Shown in pieces: positions 29,491 to 38,384 of a DNA stretch of 64,000 bases (position 1 is the stretch's first letter; each line of letters begins with the position of its first letter). Below the pieces are notes generated by a model, which worked only from the letters and a program-made list of their open reading frames with translations, was not told the origin of the DNA and made no database searches. This DNA is from Myxococcales bacterium (lineage in GTDB: Bacteria > Myxococcota_A > Bradymonadia > Bradymonadales > GCA-2716585): assembly GCA_002716585.1 (NCBI GenBank), contig PBBL01000013.1:33731-97730 (forward strand). The letters are read 5' to 3'. Both the position numbers and the translations under genes were made by a program.

Positions 29491-30612
29491 ATGAGCAAAG
29501 AGATACGTTACCCGATCATTCGACCAACGCTACCCGACTTCTCCGAGGTGGAGGGTGACCTCCGCGCGATCTGGGAGTCCGGGATGCTGACCACGAGCCG
29601 CATGGTGCGCGCGCTGGAGGCTCAGACCGCGGAGATCTGCGGCGTGGAGCACTGCGTCGCGATGGCGAACTGCACGAGCGGCCTGGTGTTGGCGGTCAAG
29701 GCGCTGGGGCTGACCGGCGAGGTGATCCTGCCGGCGTTTACGTTCGCGGCGACCGGGCATGCGCTGATCTGGAACGACATCGAGCCGGTGTTCGTGGACT
29801 GCGACCCGGGGACCTACACCATCGACCCGGAGAGTGTGCGCGCGGCGATCACCGAGCGGACCTCGGCGATCATCGCCGTGCACCTGTTCGGGCTCCCGCC
29901 GGACATCGACGCGCTCCAGGCGATCGCGGACGAGCACGGCGTGACGCTGATGTTCGACGCGGCGCAGGGGCTCGGGGCGACCTACAAGGGCCAGCCGGTC
30001 GGCGGCTTCGGGGCCGTGGAGGTGTTCAGCATGTCGCCCACCAAGGTGATCACCGCCTGCGAGGGTGGGCTGGTGACGACGAACGACGGCGAGCTGGCCC
30101 AGGTGATGCGCCAGATGCGCGACTACGGCAAGGGGCTCGACGGCTACGACATGGCGTTCATCGGCTTGAACGCGCGTCAGAGCGAGTTCCACGCCGCGGT
30201 CGGGCTCGCCGGGCTGCGTCACCTGGGCGACTACATGGGGCACCGGCTGGAGATGATCGCGCTGTACCGCGAGCTGCTGGCGGGGCTGGACGGGGTGACG
30301 TTCCAGGAGTTCCCCGAGGAGCGGACCACGAGCGGCAACTACATGGTCATGCGGATCGACGGCGAGGCGGCGAAGATGAGCCGCGACGCGCTGTACGACG
30401 CGCTCATGGAGCGCGGGATCCAGACCAAGAAGTACTTCTACCCGGCGCTGCACCGCCACAGCGCCTACGCCGAGTGGGGCGCCCGCTACGAGGGCAGGGT
30501 GCCGGAGTCGGAGCGCTTGAGCCACGAGGGGCTGGCGGTGCCGTTGTACGGCCACATCGCCCCGGAGGAGTGCGAGGAGATCGCGGCGACCGTCCGTGAG
30601 CTGCTTGGTTGA
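29491..30612 (+). CDS. DegT/DnrJ/EryC1/StrS family aminotransferase
   Basis: ATG 29491 (MSKEIRYP); another in-frame ATG 15 bases earlier is possible. About 373 residues. PLP-enzyme fold type I with VEHCVAMANCTSGL, ILPAFTFAATGHAL, FDAAQGLGATYKG and the segment FSMSPTKVITACEGG with the Schiff-base lysine. The family transfers an amino group to a keto-sugar linked to a nucleotide, for surface polysaccharide or antibiotic sugars. The dehydratase gene that could supply the keto-sugar follows 36 bases later, so both likely act in one pathway. Confidence 0.9.
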   Translation: MSKEIRYPIIRPTLPDFSEVEGDLRAIWESGMLTTSRMVRALEAQTAEICGVEHCVAMANCTSGLVLAVKALGLTGEVILPAFTFAATGHALIWNDIEPVFVDCDPGTYTIDPESVRAAITERTSAIIAVHLFGLPPDIDALQAIADEHGVTLMFDAAQGLGATYKGQPVGGFGAVEVFSMSPTKVITACEGGLVTTNDGELAQVMRQMRDYGKGLDGYDMAFIGLNARQSEFHAAVGLAGLRHLGDYMGHRLEMIALYRELLAGLDGVTFQEFPEERTTSGNYMVMRIDGEAAKMSRDALYDALMERGIQTKKYFYPALHRHSAYAEWGARYEGRVPESERLSHEGLAVPLYGHIAPEECEEIAATVRELLG

Positions 30613-30648
30613 GCGACCGGGTCGGGAGCAGGGAGAGGAGCGAGCGTC

Positions 30649-32586
30649 ATGTTGTTGACCGCGCCGAAGTATGTGAGGACGAGCCTGATCATCCTGGTGC
30701 ACCTGATGGTGTTCCTGGTGGCGTACGTGGGGGCGTTCCTGATTCGGTTCGACTTCGACGTCCCGCCCGACTACATGAACACGATGCTGCTGATGCTCCC
30801 CGTCGTGCTGGGGATCAAGCTGCTGGTGTTCTACAGCGCCGAGCAGTACTCCGGGTGGTGGCGTTACGTCAGCCTCAACGATCTGGTGGCGTTGATGCGG
30901 GCGGCCGGGATCAGCGCGTTGATCTTCGTGGCCGTCAAGCTGCTGGTGTTCGGATTCATCCGCAGCTACCCTCGCTCGGTGTTCCTGCTGGACTTCGTCA
31001 ACACGGTCGTGATCCTGGGCGGGCTGCGGGTCTCGATCCGGCTGTTTCGTGAGGCGCTCGCGGATCATCAGACCGAGCGGAACGCGGCGGACAAGCAGCG
31101 CCTGCTGATCGTCGGCGCGGGCGACACCGCCGAGACGCTGCTGCGCGAGATCAGCAAGAACAGCAACCTGCCCTACCGCCCGGTCGCGCTCGTGGACGAC
31201 GACCCCAACCGCCAGGGGCTGCGCATCCACGGGGCGCCCGTCGTGGGCTCGACCGAGACCCTCAAGGAGACCGTCGAGCGCTACGAGATCGAGGCGATCA
31301 TCATCGCCGCGCCGTCGGCGTCGCCCGCGCAGAAGCGGCACATCTTCGAGCGGTGCCAGGAGGCGGGGATCCGCCCGAAGATCCTCCCCGCGATCGAGTC
31401 CGTGCTGTCCGGGCAGTTCTCGGCGCGGGCGATCAAGGACGTGGCGATCGACGATCTCCTGGGGCGCCCGCCGGTGAAGCTCGATCAGAAGGCGATCGCG
31501 TCCTACCTGCACAACAAGCGGGTCGTGGTCACGGGCGCGGGCGGCTCGATCGGCTCGGAGATCTGCCGCCAGGTCTGCCGGTTCGAGCCCGCGACGCTGA
31601 TCATGATCGAGCAGGCCGAGAACCCGCTGTTCTTCATCGAGCGCGAGCTGCGCCGGAGCTGGGGTGAGACCACCGAGCTGGTGCCGGTGGTGGCCAACGT
31701 GTGCAACGGCGAGCGGCTCGACGCGCTCTTTGAGCAGCACAAGCCCCAGGTCGTGCTCCACGCGGCGGCGCACAAGCACGTCCCGCTCATGGAGGCCAAC
31801 CCGGTCGAGGCGCTGCGCAACAACGTCCTCGGGACCCGGCAGGTCGCCCGGACCGCGCACCGCCACGGCGCCGAGTCGTTCGTGATGATCTCGACCGACA
31901 AGGCGGTCAACCCGACCAGCGTCATGGGGACGAGCAAGCGCGTCGCCGAGCTGTACGTCCAGGCGATGGCGGCCACCAGCGACACGGCGTTCATCTCCGT
32001 GCGCTTCGGCAACGTCCTCGGCTCGAACGGCTCGGTGGTCCCGATCTTCAAGGAGCAGATCCGCCGCGGCGGCCCGGTGACGGTCACCCACCCGGAGATG
32101 CAGCGCTACTTCATGACCATCCCCGAGGCGACCCAGCTCGTGCTCCAGGCCGCCTCGACCGGCGACTCCGGCCAGGTCTTCGTGCTGGACATGGGCGAGC
32201 CGGTCAAGATCCTCGATCTGGCGCGCGACCTGATCAAGCTCTCGGGGCTGACCCCCGAGGACGACGTGAAGATCGTGTTCACCGGGATGAGGCCGGGAGA
32301 GAAGCTCTTTGAGGAGCTCTCTCTGGAAGATGAGGAGATCACACGGACGCGCCATGATAAGATATTCATCGGCGACGCGACCCAGCTGCCGCTGGACGTC
32401 ATCGAAGCCGAGATCTTGAGGATGGAGGAGAGCGTCCTCCAGGGCAGCCGTGGCCCGGACGTGATGCGGGCCTGGCTCAAGCGCCTTGTGCCTGAGTACG
32501 CCTTCGAACCCTCTCCGGAGTTGATGTCCGCCCTGGACAACGACACGATCCACTCGGACAAGGTGATCGCGATCCACCGGACCTGA
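30649..32586 (+). CDS. membrane-anchored nucleotide-sugar 4,6-dehydratase (CapD/WbpM type)
   Basis: A 645-residue protein with four N-terminal membrane helices (to about residue 130), a CoA-binding-like Rossmann domain (LLIVGAGDTAETLL), and a catalytic SDR domain (VVVTGAGGSIGSEI) with HAAAHKHVPLMEANP, ISTDKAVNPTSVMG and the MGxSK form of the active-site triad. This is the large WbpM/FlaA1 form that converts UDP-GlcNAc to 4-keto-6-deoxy sugars at the membrane. It is co-transcribed with the DegT aminotransferase, pointing to synthesis of an amino-deoxy sugar for O-antigen, capsule or glycoproteins. A run of seven T after the stop (32594-32600) has no clear stem before it. Confidence 0.93.
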   Translation: MLLTAPKYVRTSLIILVHLMVFLVAYVGAFLIRFDFDVPPDYMNTMLLMLPVVLGIKLLVFYSAEQYSGWWRYVSLNDLVALMRAAGISALIFVAVKLLVFGFIRSYPRSVFLLDFVNTVVILGGLRVSIRLFREALADHQTERNAADKQRLLIVGAGDTAETLLREISKNSNLPYRPVALVDDDPNRQGLRIHGAPVVGSTETLKETVERYEIEAIIIAAPSASPAQKRHIFERCQEAGIRPKILPAIESVLSGQFSARAIKDVAIDDLLGRPPVKLDQKAIASYLHNKRVVVTGAGGSIGSEICRQVCRFEPATLIMIEQAENPLFFIERELRRSWGETTELVPVVANVCNGERLDALFEQHKPQVVLHAAAHKHVPLMEANPVEALRNNVLGTRQVARTAHRHGAESFVMISTDKAVNPTSVMGTSKRVAELYVQAMAATSDTAFISVRFGNVLGSNGSVVPIFKEQIRRGGPVTVTHPEMQRYFMTIPEATQLVLQAASTGDSGQVFVLDMGEPVKILDLARDLIKLSGLTPEDDVKIVFTGMRPGEKLFEELSLEDEEITRTRHDKIFIGDATQLPLDVIEAEILRMEESVLQGSRGPDVMRAWLKRLVPEYAFEPSPELMSALDNDTIHSDKVIAIHRT

Positions 32587-32691
32587 CCGCTCATTTTTTT
32601 GTCGGGGCGCGCCGTCTGACGATGAGCATGGACGGGTGTGTCCTCACGGCGAAGGTGCTCGGGAGGGTCATGGCCCGGGAGGAGCGCCGTC

Positions 32692-35600
32692 ATGTCGTCT
32701 ACGACAGGTCTGAATCATCTTGCTATCTTTCTGATCTCTTTCGTGATTTGCGTGGGGTGGGGCAGCGCCTCGCGAGCCCAGAGCGGCTGGCTGATGCCCC
32801 ACGGCGACGCCGCAGCGCAGGGGCGCGCCTCGGGGCAGGGGCAGATCGAGGAGCCGAACATCACGCTGAAGGCGACGATCGGTGGGCGGCTGGCCGACAC
32901 CGGCCTGAAGGTGACGCGCGTCGCGGCGGACGGGTCGCTGGACGCGGTCATGGCGGTCGGCGGCGCGGTGCTCTACAGCACGTCGCGCCAGGGGGCGCTG
33001 TGGGACACCCCGCCGCTCGGGACGTCGTCCATCGCCGGGGTGTGGGACTTCGACGGGGACGGCCGCGACGAGGTGCTCGTCGGCGGGCGGCACCCGTCGC
33101 TCCTGGATCGGTTCACGGGGCAGGTGGTCTGGCGCGCCCCCGAGGCGTTGGAGGTGAGCGGCGCGACCTACGCCGCGGTGCCGTACGACGACGACCCCGA
33201 GCCGGAGCTGCTGTTGACCAGCGCGCGCAACCCGGCGACGGCGATCCTGTTCGACTTCAGCGGCGGGTTCGGGGCGGTCCGTGAGGTGTGGCGCAACAGC
33301 GATGACCGCCTCCCCTCCGGGAGCTTCAGCCTGATCCTCGGTGACTTCGACGGCGACGGCCTCAAGCGGGAGCTGGTGGCTGTCATCTCCGACTGTCGGC
33401 TGCTCTTCTTGTCGCTGGACGACGGCCAGGTCTACGCCGAGAGCGCACCTTTGAGCGGAGGCGGCAGCTACTGCGCCGGGCTCGTTCAGGCGGAGGACCT
33501 GGACGGCGTCCTGGGCGATGAGCTGATCGTGACCGGCGCGCAGGGCAACCAGAACGGCGCGGTCGGGCTGTACGTCTACAAGCCGACGACCGAGGCGCTG
33601 CTCTGGTCGTATGAGTACGGCGTCGGCGACAGCCTCAAGCGCAGCGCGGCGCTGACCCACGCCGTCGCCGACATGAACGGCGACGGCAGCCTTGAGGTGG
33701 CGCTGTCGGTGTTTGACAACACGGAGGAGGCCGGGGCGGCGCAGGACGGCGTGGTGGCGCCGTCGCGGTGGAGCGTCTCGGTCTACGACGCGGTCAACGG
33801 CGCGCTGGTGGACTCCGTGGAGGACGTCACCCTCCTGGGGTGGCTGAACTCCGACGCGGACGGTCAACCGGAGCTGGTCGTCCGCAGCGCGGTGGAGGGG
33901 AGCGTGCAGATCCCCCGGTTCGGGACCATCCAGGGCCTGGGGATCGGCGCCGAGCGGCGCCTGGTGACGCGGTGGAGCCTCAGCGGCGCCGAGGCGGTGA
34001 TGGAGACGCTGACCGATCTGTCGCGGGCTCGCGACTCCCGAGGGATGAACACCGAGCCGGTGTGGCTCGCCGGGCCTGGCTGGGGTGGCGGTGGCGCGTT
34101 GGTCCTCCGCGGCGGCGATGAAGGCTCGGAGATGCGCATGCAGCTCGTCGGGTTCGAGGAGGGGGCGCCGCAGGTGCGCGCCGAGCGCGTCATGGAGCCG
34201 ACCTCCGTGTCGGCGCTGACCCCGCTGCACAACGAGCGTGAGGCGCCCGGGGTGCTGGTCAAGGACAACCTGGGGCGCGTGCAGCTGCTGAACGAGGCGC
34301 TTGAGGTTCAGGAGACGCTTACCTTCTCGGGCCACTCGTCGGGGCTGCGGGTGGCGCCCGATCCGTCCAGCGCGACGCTGGTGATCGTGGACTCGTCGTC
34401 CAACCTCACGGCCTTCGAGCCCTTCTCAAGCGGGCCAGGTGAGCCGCCCGCGGCGAAGTGGCGCGCGGCGGCGTCGTCCATCTCCAGCTACGTGGCGCTG
34501 GACGTGGACGGGGACGGCCTCCATGAGCACGCCTACGCGGGGCTCGGGATCGACGGGGTGCCCTTCGTGAGGTTGCTCGACAGCGACGGGGAGACGTTGT
34601 GGAGGGTGCGGTTTACGGACAGCCGGTCGGAGCCTGAGTCGCTCGTTGTCGGGCAGTTTGGTGGGGACGCCTCGCTGGATCTAGCGGTCCTGAACAACTC
34701 CCAGGACCAGCAGCGGCGGATCATCACGTTGGACGGGAGCGCCGGGGCGACGCTGGCCAGCCAGGCGGTCGATGAAGACGAGGCGGGGCGCTTCCCCGGG
34801 GTGGAGGCGCTCGCGCTGCCCGACATGAACGACGACGGGTTCACCGAGCTGCTCCACATCCACCGCTTCACCTTCGAGATCCGGGACGGCGCGACGCTGG
34901 AGCGCCGCGGTGATCTCCACGCCTTCCCCGATGGGGTGTCGCTGCCGACGGCCAACAGCGTGTTTCAAGCGGACGAGGACGGCGCGCTGGAGGGGTTCTT
35001 CAACTTCTTCTTCCGGGGCAAGGCGGTGATGGACCTGGAGAGCGGTGAGGTGCAGTGGCGCGTGGAGTCGCCCGATCACCTGCACCGCTTCGAGTCTGGC
35101 TACGCGGGGTTGGCCGACGCGACTGGCGATGGGGTGTGGGACGTCGCGCTGGCGGGCTCGTTGGGCGATCTGACGGTGTGGGATGGGGCGTCCGGCGAGG
35201 TGGTGTACCGCCGCTGCCTGGTGGATGGGGCGCTGACGCCGCTGGTGCAGGTGGCGACCGTGGAGAGCTGCGCCGAGAGCGTCTCGCTGTCGCCCATCGT
35301 CGTCGCGGACATCGACTCCGATGGAGAGGAGGAGTACATCGTCGGGACCTCGCAGGGGTGGCTGTACAGCGTCCAGGTGCGGGACGGGGCGCTGGACTGG
35401 TCGCTCCCGTTGCAGTTCGAGACGCGCCAGCCGGTGGTGGCGGACGTGGACAACGACGGGTTTCTGGAGATCGCGCTCACCACGAGCGGCTCGGAGCTGG
35501 TGGTGGTGGATCAGGCGAGCCTCGACGCACCGAGCGCGCTGCGGGAGGTCGCGGTCAGCCCCGACAACGTCCTGCTCGCCCCGGAGAGCGACATCGATCG

Positions 35601-36447
35601 GTGGGACCGCGCCGACGTCCTCGGCCTGGCCTGGGAGCCCGTGGAGGGCGCGGCGGGTTACCGGTACGCCGTGTTCACCGAGAACAACAACCTGGTCCGC
35701 CCTCAGACCGACGTGGGCGACGCGACCTCGATCGTCGTGGACGGGCTCGCGCTGGTCCCCGGGCAGCGCTACTACGCGACCGTGGCGGCCTACAACGCGG
35801 CCGGGGGCCCCTCGGCGGACACCGCGTCCGACGGCGTCCTCGTCGTTCAGGGGCTGCCGCTCATCCTCGACTTCCGGGCGACCCCCAACCCGTTCGCCCC
35901 CGCCGCGGGCGAGCGCGCGACCTTCTCGGCGCAGATCTCCTCCACCAACCCGCTGACCGGGGTCGCGCTCACCGTGCGTGACGAGGGTGGGGCGGAGGTC
36001 TTCCAGTACGGCGAGGAGGAGCTGGCCTCCGGTCAGTTCACGCTGGACGTTGACTGGGCGGGGCTCGACGAGGGCGGCGAGCCGTTGCCGCCCGGTCCCT
36101 ACACGGCGGACCTGATCGCCTCGACGGAGGACGCGCCCGGGATCGCCCAGCTCCAGGTGGTCATTGAAGCGCCGGAGGAACCCGAGGAGGACGTCGGCCC
36201 CGACGTGGTCGAGGACACGGGCGTGGCGATGGAGGACACGGGCGTGGTCGCGCCGGACACGGGGAGCCTGGACGCGGGAATGGGAGACGTCGTGGAGTCG
36301 GACGTCCAGGCCGTGGCGGTGACTGGCCCCCGCGGCGACGGGTGTGGTTGCGAGGTGCCCGGGCGCGGCGCGGCGCGGGTCGGTGGCTGGTGGTGGGGCG
36401 TGGTGGGGTTGCTGCTGCTGGCCGCTCAGCGGTGGCGCAGCGTGTAG
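32692..36447 (+). CDS. large exported FG-GAP/VCBS repeat protein with MYXO-CTERM-like tail
   Basis: ATG 32692 follows GGGAGGAG. 1251 residues with signal peptide (HLAIFLISFVICVGWGSA, cleaved near SRA-QS). FG-GAP/VCBS cores recur (FDGDGRDEVLVGG, MNGDGSLEVALSV, MNDDGFTELLHI, IDSDGEEEYIVGTS, VDNDGFLEIALTT). A fibronectin III-like module (LAWEPVEGAAGYRYAVFTE) and a FlgD-Ig-like module (ATPNPFAP to PPGPYTADLIAST) follow. After an Asp/Glu/Pro linker the end is GDGCGC, a hydrophobic helix (WWWGVVGLLLLAA) and QRWRSV, resembling the MYXO-CTERM sorting tail that is processed by myxosortase and lipid-modified. Probably a cell-surface recognition protein. The last 22 bases overlap the convergent MopE-like gene. 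Confidence 0.85.
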   Translation: MSSTTGLNHLAIFLISFVICVGWGSASRAQSGWLMPHGDAAAQGRASGQGQIEEPNITLKATIGGRLADTGLKVTRVAADGSLDAVMAVGGAVLYSTSRQGALWDTPPLGTSSIAGVWDFDGDGRDEVLVGGRHPSLLDRFTGQVVWRAPEALEVSGATYAAVPYDDDPEPELLLTSARNPATAILFDFSGGFGAVREVWRNSDDRLPSGSFSLILGDFDGDGLKRELVAVISDCRLLFLSLDDGQVYAESAPLSGGGSYCAGLVQAEDLDGVLGDELIVTGAQGNQNGAVGLYVYKPTTEALLWSYEYGVGDSLKRSAALTHAVADMNGDGSLEVALSVFDNTEEAGAAQDGVVAPSRWSVSVYDAVNGALVDSVEDVTLLGWLNSDADGQPELVVRSAVEGSVQIPRFGTIQGLGIGAERRLVTRWSLSGAEAVMETLTDLSRARDSRGMNTEPVWLAGPGWGGGGALVLRGGDEGSEMRMQLVGFEEGAPQVRAERVMEPTSVSALTPLHNEREAPGVLVKDNLGRVQLLNEALEVQETLTFSGHSSGLRVAPDPSSATLVIVDSSSNLTAFEPFSSGPGEPPAAKWRAAASSISSYVALDVDGDGLHEHAYAGLGIDGVPFVRLLDSDGETLWRVRFTDSRSEPESLVVGQFGGDASLDLAVLNNSQDQQRRIITLDGSAGATLASQAVDEDEAGRFPGVEALALPDMNDDGFTELLHIHRFTFEIRDGATLERRGDLHAFPDGVSLPTANSVFQADEDGALEGFFNFFFRGKAVMDLESGEVQWRVESPDHLHRFESGYAGLADATGDGVWDVALAGSLGDLTVWDGASGEVVYRRCLVDGALTPLVQVATVESCAESVSLSPIVVADIDSDGEEEYIVGTSQGWLYSVQVRDGALDWSLPLQFETRQPVVADVDNDGFLEIALTTSGSELVVVDQASLDAPSALREVAVSPDNVLLAPESDIDRWDRADVLGLAWEPVEGAAGYRYAVFTENNNLVRPQTDVGDATSIVVDGLALVPGQRYYATVAAYNAAGGPSADTASDGVLVVQGLPLILDFRATPNPFAPAAGERATFSAQISSTNPLTGVALTVRDEGGAEVFQYGEEELASGQFTLDVDWAGLDEGGEPLPPGPYTADLIASTEDAPGIAQLQVVIEAPEEPEEDVGPDVVEDTGVAMEDTGVVAPDTGSLDAGMGDVVESDVQAVAVTGPRGDGCGCEVPGRGAARVGGWWWGVVGLLLLAAQRWRSV

Positions 36448-37946
36448 GACGTCCCCGTGACGGTGTTGGCGGCGCCGTAGACCCACAGGTAGTAGGTCGC
36501 GGTCGAGGGGGCGGTGTGGCTGATGCGGTGGCCTGAGCTCTGGTTGCCGGTCGCGGCCTGGAAGGTCGAGGTGTAGATCTCCATGTGGATGGACGCCTGG
36601 GGGTTGTTGAACTCAATGTCCACGGTCATGGTCTGCCCCGCCGAGTACCGCCCGAGGTTGTACCAGTCCTGATCGAGCGTCCCGCCCGCGCCGCAGAGCT
36701 GCGCTGAGAGCGACGAGCCGCGGGGGAGGCTGGTGCCGAGGTGGGAGCGATCGTTATCCTCGTGGCTGTCCTCGACGCACCGCTGGCAGATGTTGTCCTC
36801 GTCGGTCCGCCCGTCGCAGTCGTTGTCTTCGCCGTCGCACACTTCGGTGCTGCCACGCCCCGCCGAGGCGGAGCAGGTCGTGCTGCTGCCCGAGCAGACG
36901 ATCTGACCGGTGTTGCGGCACGCCCCGACCCCCTCGGAGCAGCTCTGCCCGACGCTGCCAAAGCCCTCATCGACCTGGCCGTCGCAGTCGTTGTCGGTCC
37001 GATCGCCGCACACCTCGGTCCCGCCGGGGTTGCTCGCGACGGCGTTGCAGACGGTGGTCGTGCCGCCCGGCCCGCAGACGACCATCCCCTGCTCGGCGCA
37101 GCCGCCCACGCCGTTGGAGCAGGCCTCGCCGAGGCTCGGGTAGTCCTCGTCGATCTGATCGTCGCAGTCGTTGTTGCGCCCGTCGCACAGCTCGGGGTTG
37201 TTGGGGAAGCGGTTGAAGTCGTTGTCGTCGCAGTCCGGGCCGAACGAGCAGCCCTCGCCGCGGCCGTCGCCGTCCATGTCGATGCAGCCAGGATCCTGGC
37301 AGGCGTTGTTCTCGCATGCCCCCTCGCAGGTGACCGGGGCGCTCCAGCGACCACACCCGGTGCCCGGGTCGGCGCGACACTCGCTGAGCTGACGGGAGTC
37401 GACGCAGTTCAAGGCGCCGGGGGTGCACTCCTCGGCGCTGCAGTCCGCCTCGCAGACCTGCCCCTCGTCCATCAAGCCGTCGCAGTCGTTGTCCTTCTCG
37501 TCGCACAGCTCAACCGCCGACGTGTAGCGCTCGGGGTCGGCGTCGTCGCAGTCCGAGCCCGCCTCACAGCCGATGCCGCGCCGATCGCCGTCCTGGTCCA
37601 CGCAGCCCGAGGCGCAGATCCCGTCGACGCAGGTCTCGCCGTCGACGCAGGTCTCGCCGAGGACGAAGGTGCCGCAGCCGTCGTTGCCCGCCTCGCAGTA
37701 TTGGACCTCGTCGGCGCCGACGCAGATCGTGGTGCCGATCACGCAGGAGGAGCTGGGGCAGCCGGGGGCGACGCCGCTGGTGCTGGCGTCTCCCTCCGAG
37801 CCGGCGTCCCCCTCCTCGTAGGTCGGGCCGGTCAGCGCCCCCGAGGCGCAGCCGAGCCCGAGGCCGAGCGCCAGGGCGGCGGCCGTGAGGAGCGCGGGGG
37901 CGTGGTGCCGCGCGTCAGGTCGGGTGGGGGTGGACTCTGTCGTCAT
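36426..37946 (-). CDS. lipoprotein with MopE-type metal-binding Cys/Asp repeats
   Basis: 506 residues. Lipoprotein signal ends GLGLGC (Cys33). The mature part repeats a unit with DCDDxDxxRxP, xELCDGxxNDCDGxxDE and CxxGVGxC, at least four times, as in the MopE-associated putative metal-binding motif. Such secreted proteins are frequent in Myxococcota, and copper or calcium binding has been suggested. The C-terminal 110 residues (DQDWYNLGRYSAGQTMTVDIEF to YYLWVYGAANTVTGTSYTL) look like a bacterial pre-peptidase C-terminal domain, a beta-sandwich. Ligand unknown. It is transcribed towards the 32692 gene and overlaps its last 22 bases. Confidence 0.8.
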   Translation of the reverse strand: MTTESTPTRPDARHHAPALLTAAALALGLGLGCASGALTGPTYEEGDAGSEGDASTSGVAPGCPSSSCVIGTTICVGADEVQYCEAGNDGCGTFVLGETCVDGETCVDGICASGCVDQDGDRRGIGCEAGSDCDDADPERYTSAVELCDEKDNDCDGLMDEGQVCEADCSAEECTPGALNCVDSRQLSECRADPGTGCGRWSAPVTCEGACENNACQDPGCIDMDGDGRGEGCSFGPDCDDNDFNRFPNNPELCDGRNNDCDDQIDEDYPSLGEACSNGVGGCAEQGMVVCGPGGTTTVCNAVASNPGGTEVCGDRTDNDCDGQVDEGFGSVGQSCSEGVGACRNTGQIVCSGSSTTCSASAGRGSTEVCDGEDNDCDGRTDEDNICQRCVEDSHEDNDRSHLGTSLPRGSSLSAQLCGAGGTLDQDWYNLGRYSAGQTMTVDIEFNNPQASIHMEIYTSTFQAATGNQSSGHRISHTAPSTATYYLWVYGAANTVTGTSYTLRHR

Positions 37947-38089
37947 GGGTGATGTCTCGGTTGGGCGGCGCTCACCTGCGCTCAGGGTCGCTCATGGAGC
38001 CTGCTTCCTCGTGGCCAGATCCTCATCACTCACCTCACCAGTCACCTGTGGCGAGAGTATCGCCCTGGCCCATCGGACGCAAGCGGGCG

Positions 38090-38362
38090 TCAACGCCCGG
38101 CGTCTGTGTCGGGGGCGGCGGCGTCTGGTGCGGAGGAGTCGTGGTCGTTTGGGGCCTGCTCGGCGGGCGGGAAGTTGCGCTTGAGCATCTTCGGGGCGGG
38201 CTTGAAGGTCATGTAGGCGATCGTCACGAAGAAGGGCATCAGCGCGGCCCCGAAGATGATCCACTGCACGAAGCGTGGGTGGGGGTGGGGGCGCTGCTGG
38301 CCTCCATCGAGGGGGCCGCGCTCATCGGGGGGGTTGGCGTTGAGGTCGGTCGGTGTGGTCAT
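38090..38362 (-). CDS. small single-pass membrane protein
   Basis: 90 residues from the ATG at 38362. A hydrophilic N-terminus (about 30 residues, Pro/Asp/Gly-rich) precedes one hydrophobic helix (FVQWIIFGAALMPFFVTIAY), then a basic patch (KPAPKMLKRN) and an acidic Asp/Ala tail. It begins 22 bases behind the stop of the kinase-ATPase on the same strand, so it is likely co-transcribed. This resembles the arrangement at 11061, where a small membrane protein also follows a kinase-ATPase. Function unknown. Confidence 0.6.
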   Translation of the reverse strand: MTTPTDLNANPPDERGPLDGGQQRPHPHPRFVQWIIFGAALMPFFVTIAYMTFKPAPKMLKRNFPPAEQAPNDHDSSAPDAAAPDTDAGR

Positions 38363-38384
38363 GACGCAGGTGGGGGCTGGGAGA

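Noticed and set aside
29530..32577. Open frame of 1015 codons on the minus strand
   Set aside because: Antisense shadow of the aminotransferase and dehydratase genes.
32581..32605. T-run after the dehydratase gene as a Rho-independent terminator
   Set aside because: Seven T are present, but no stable stem precedes them.
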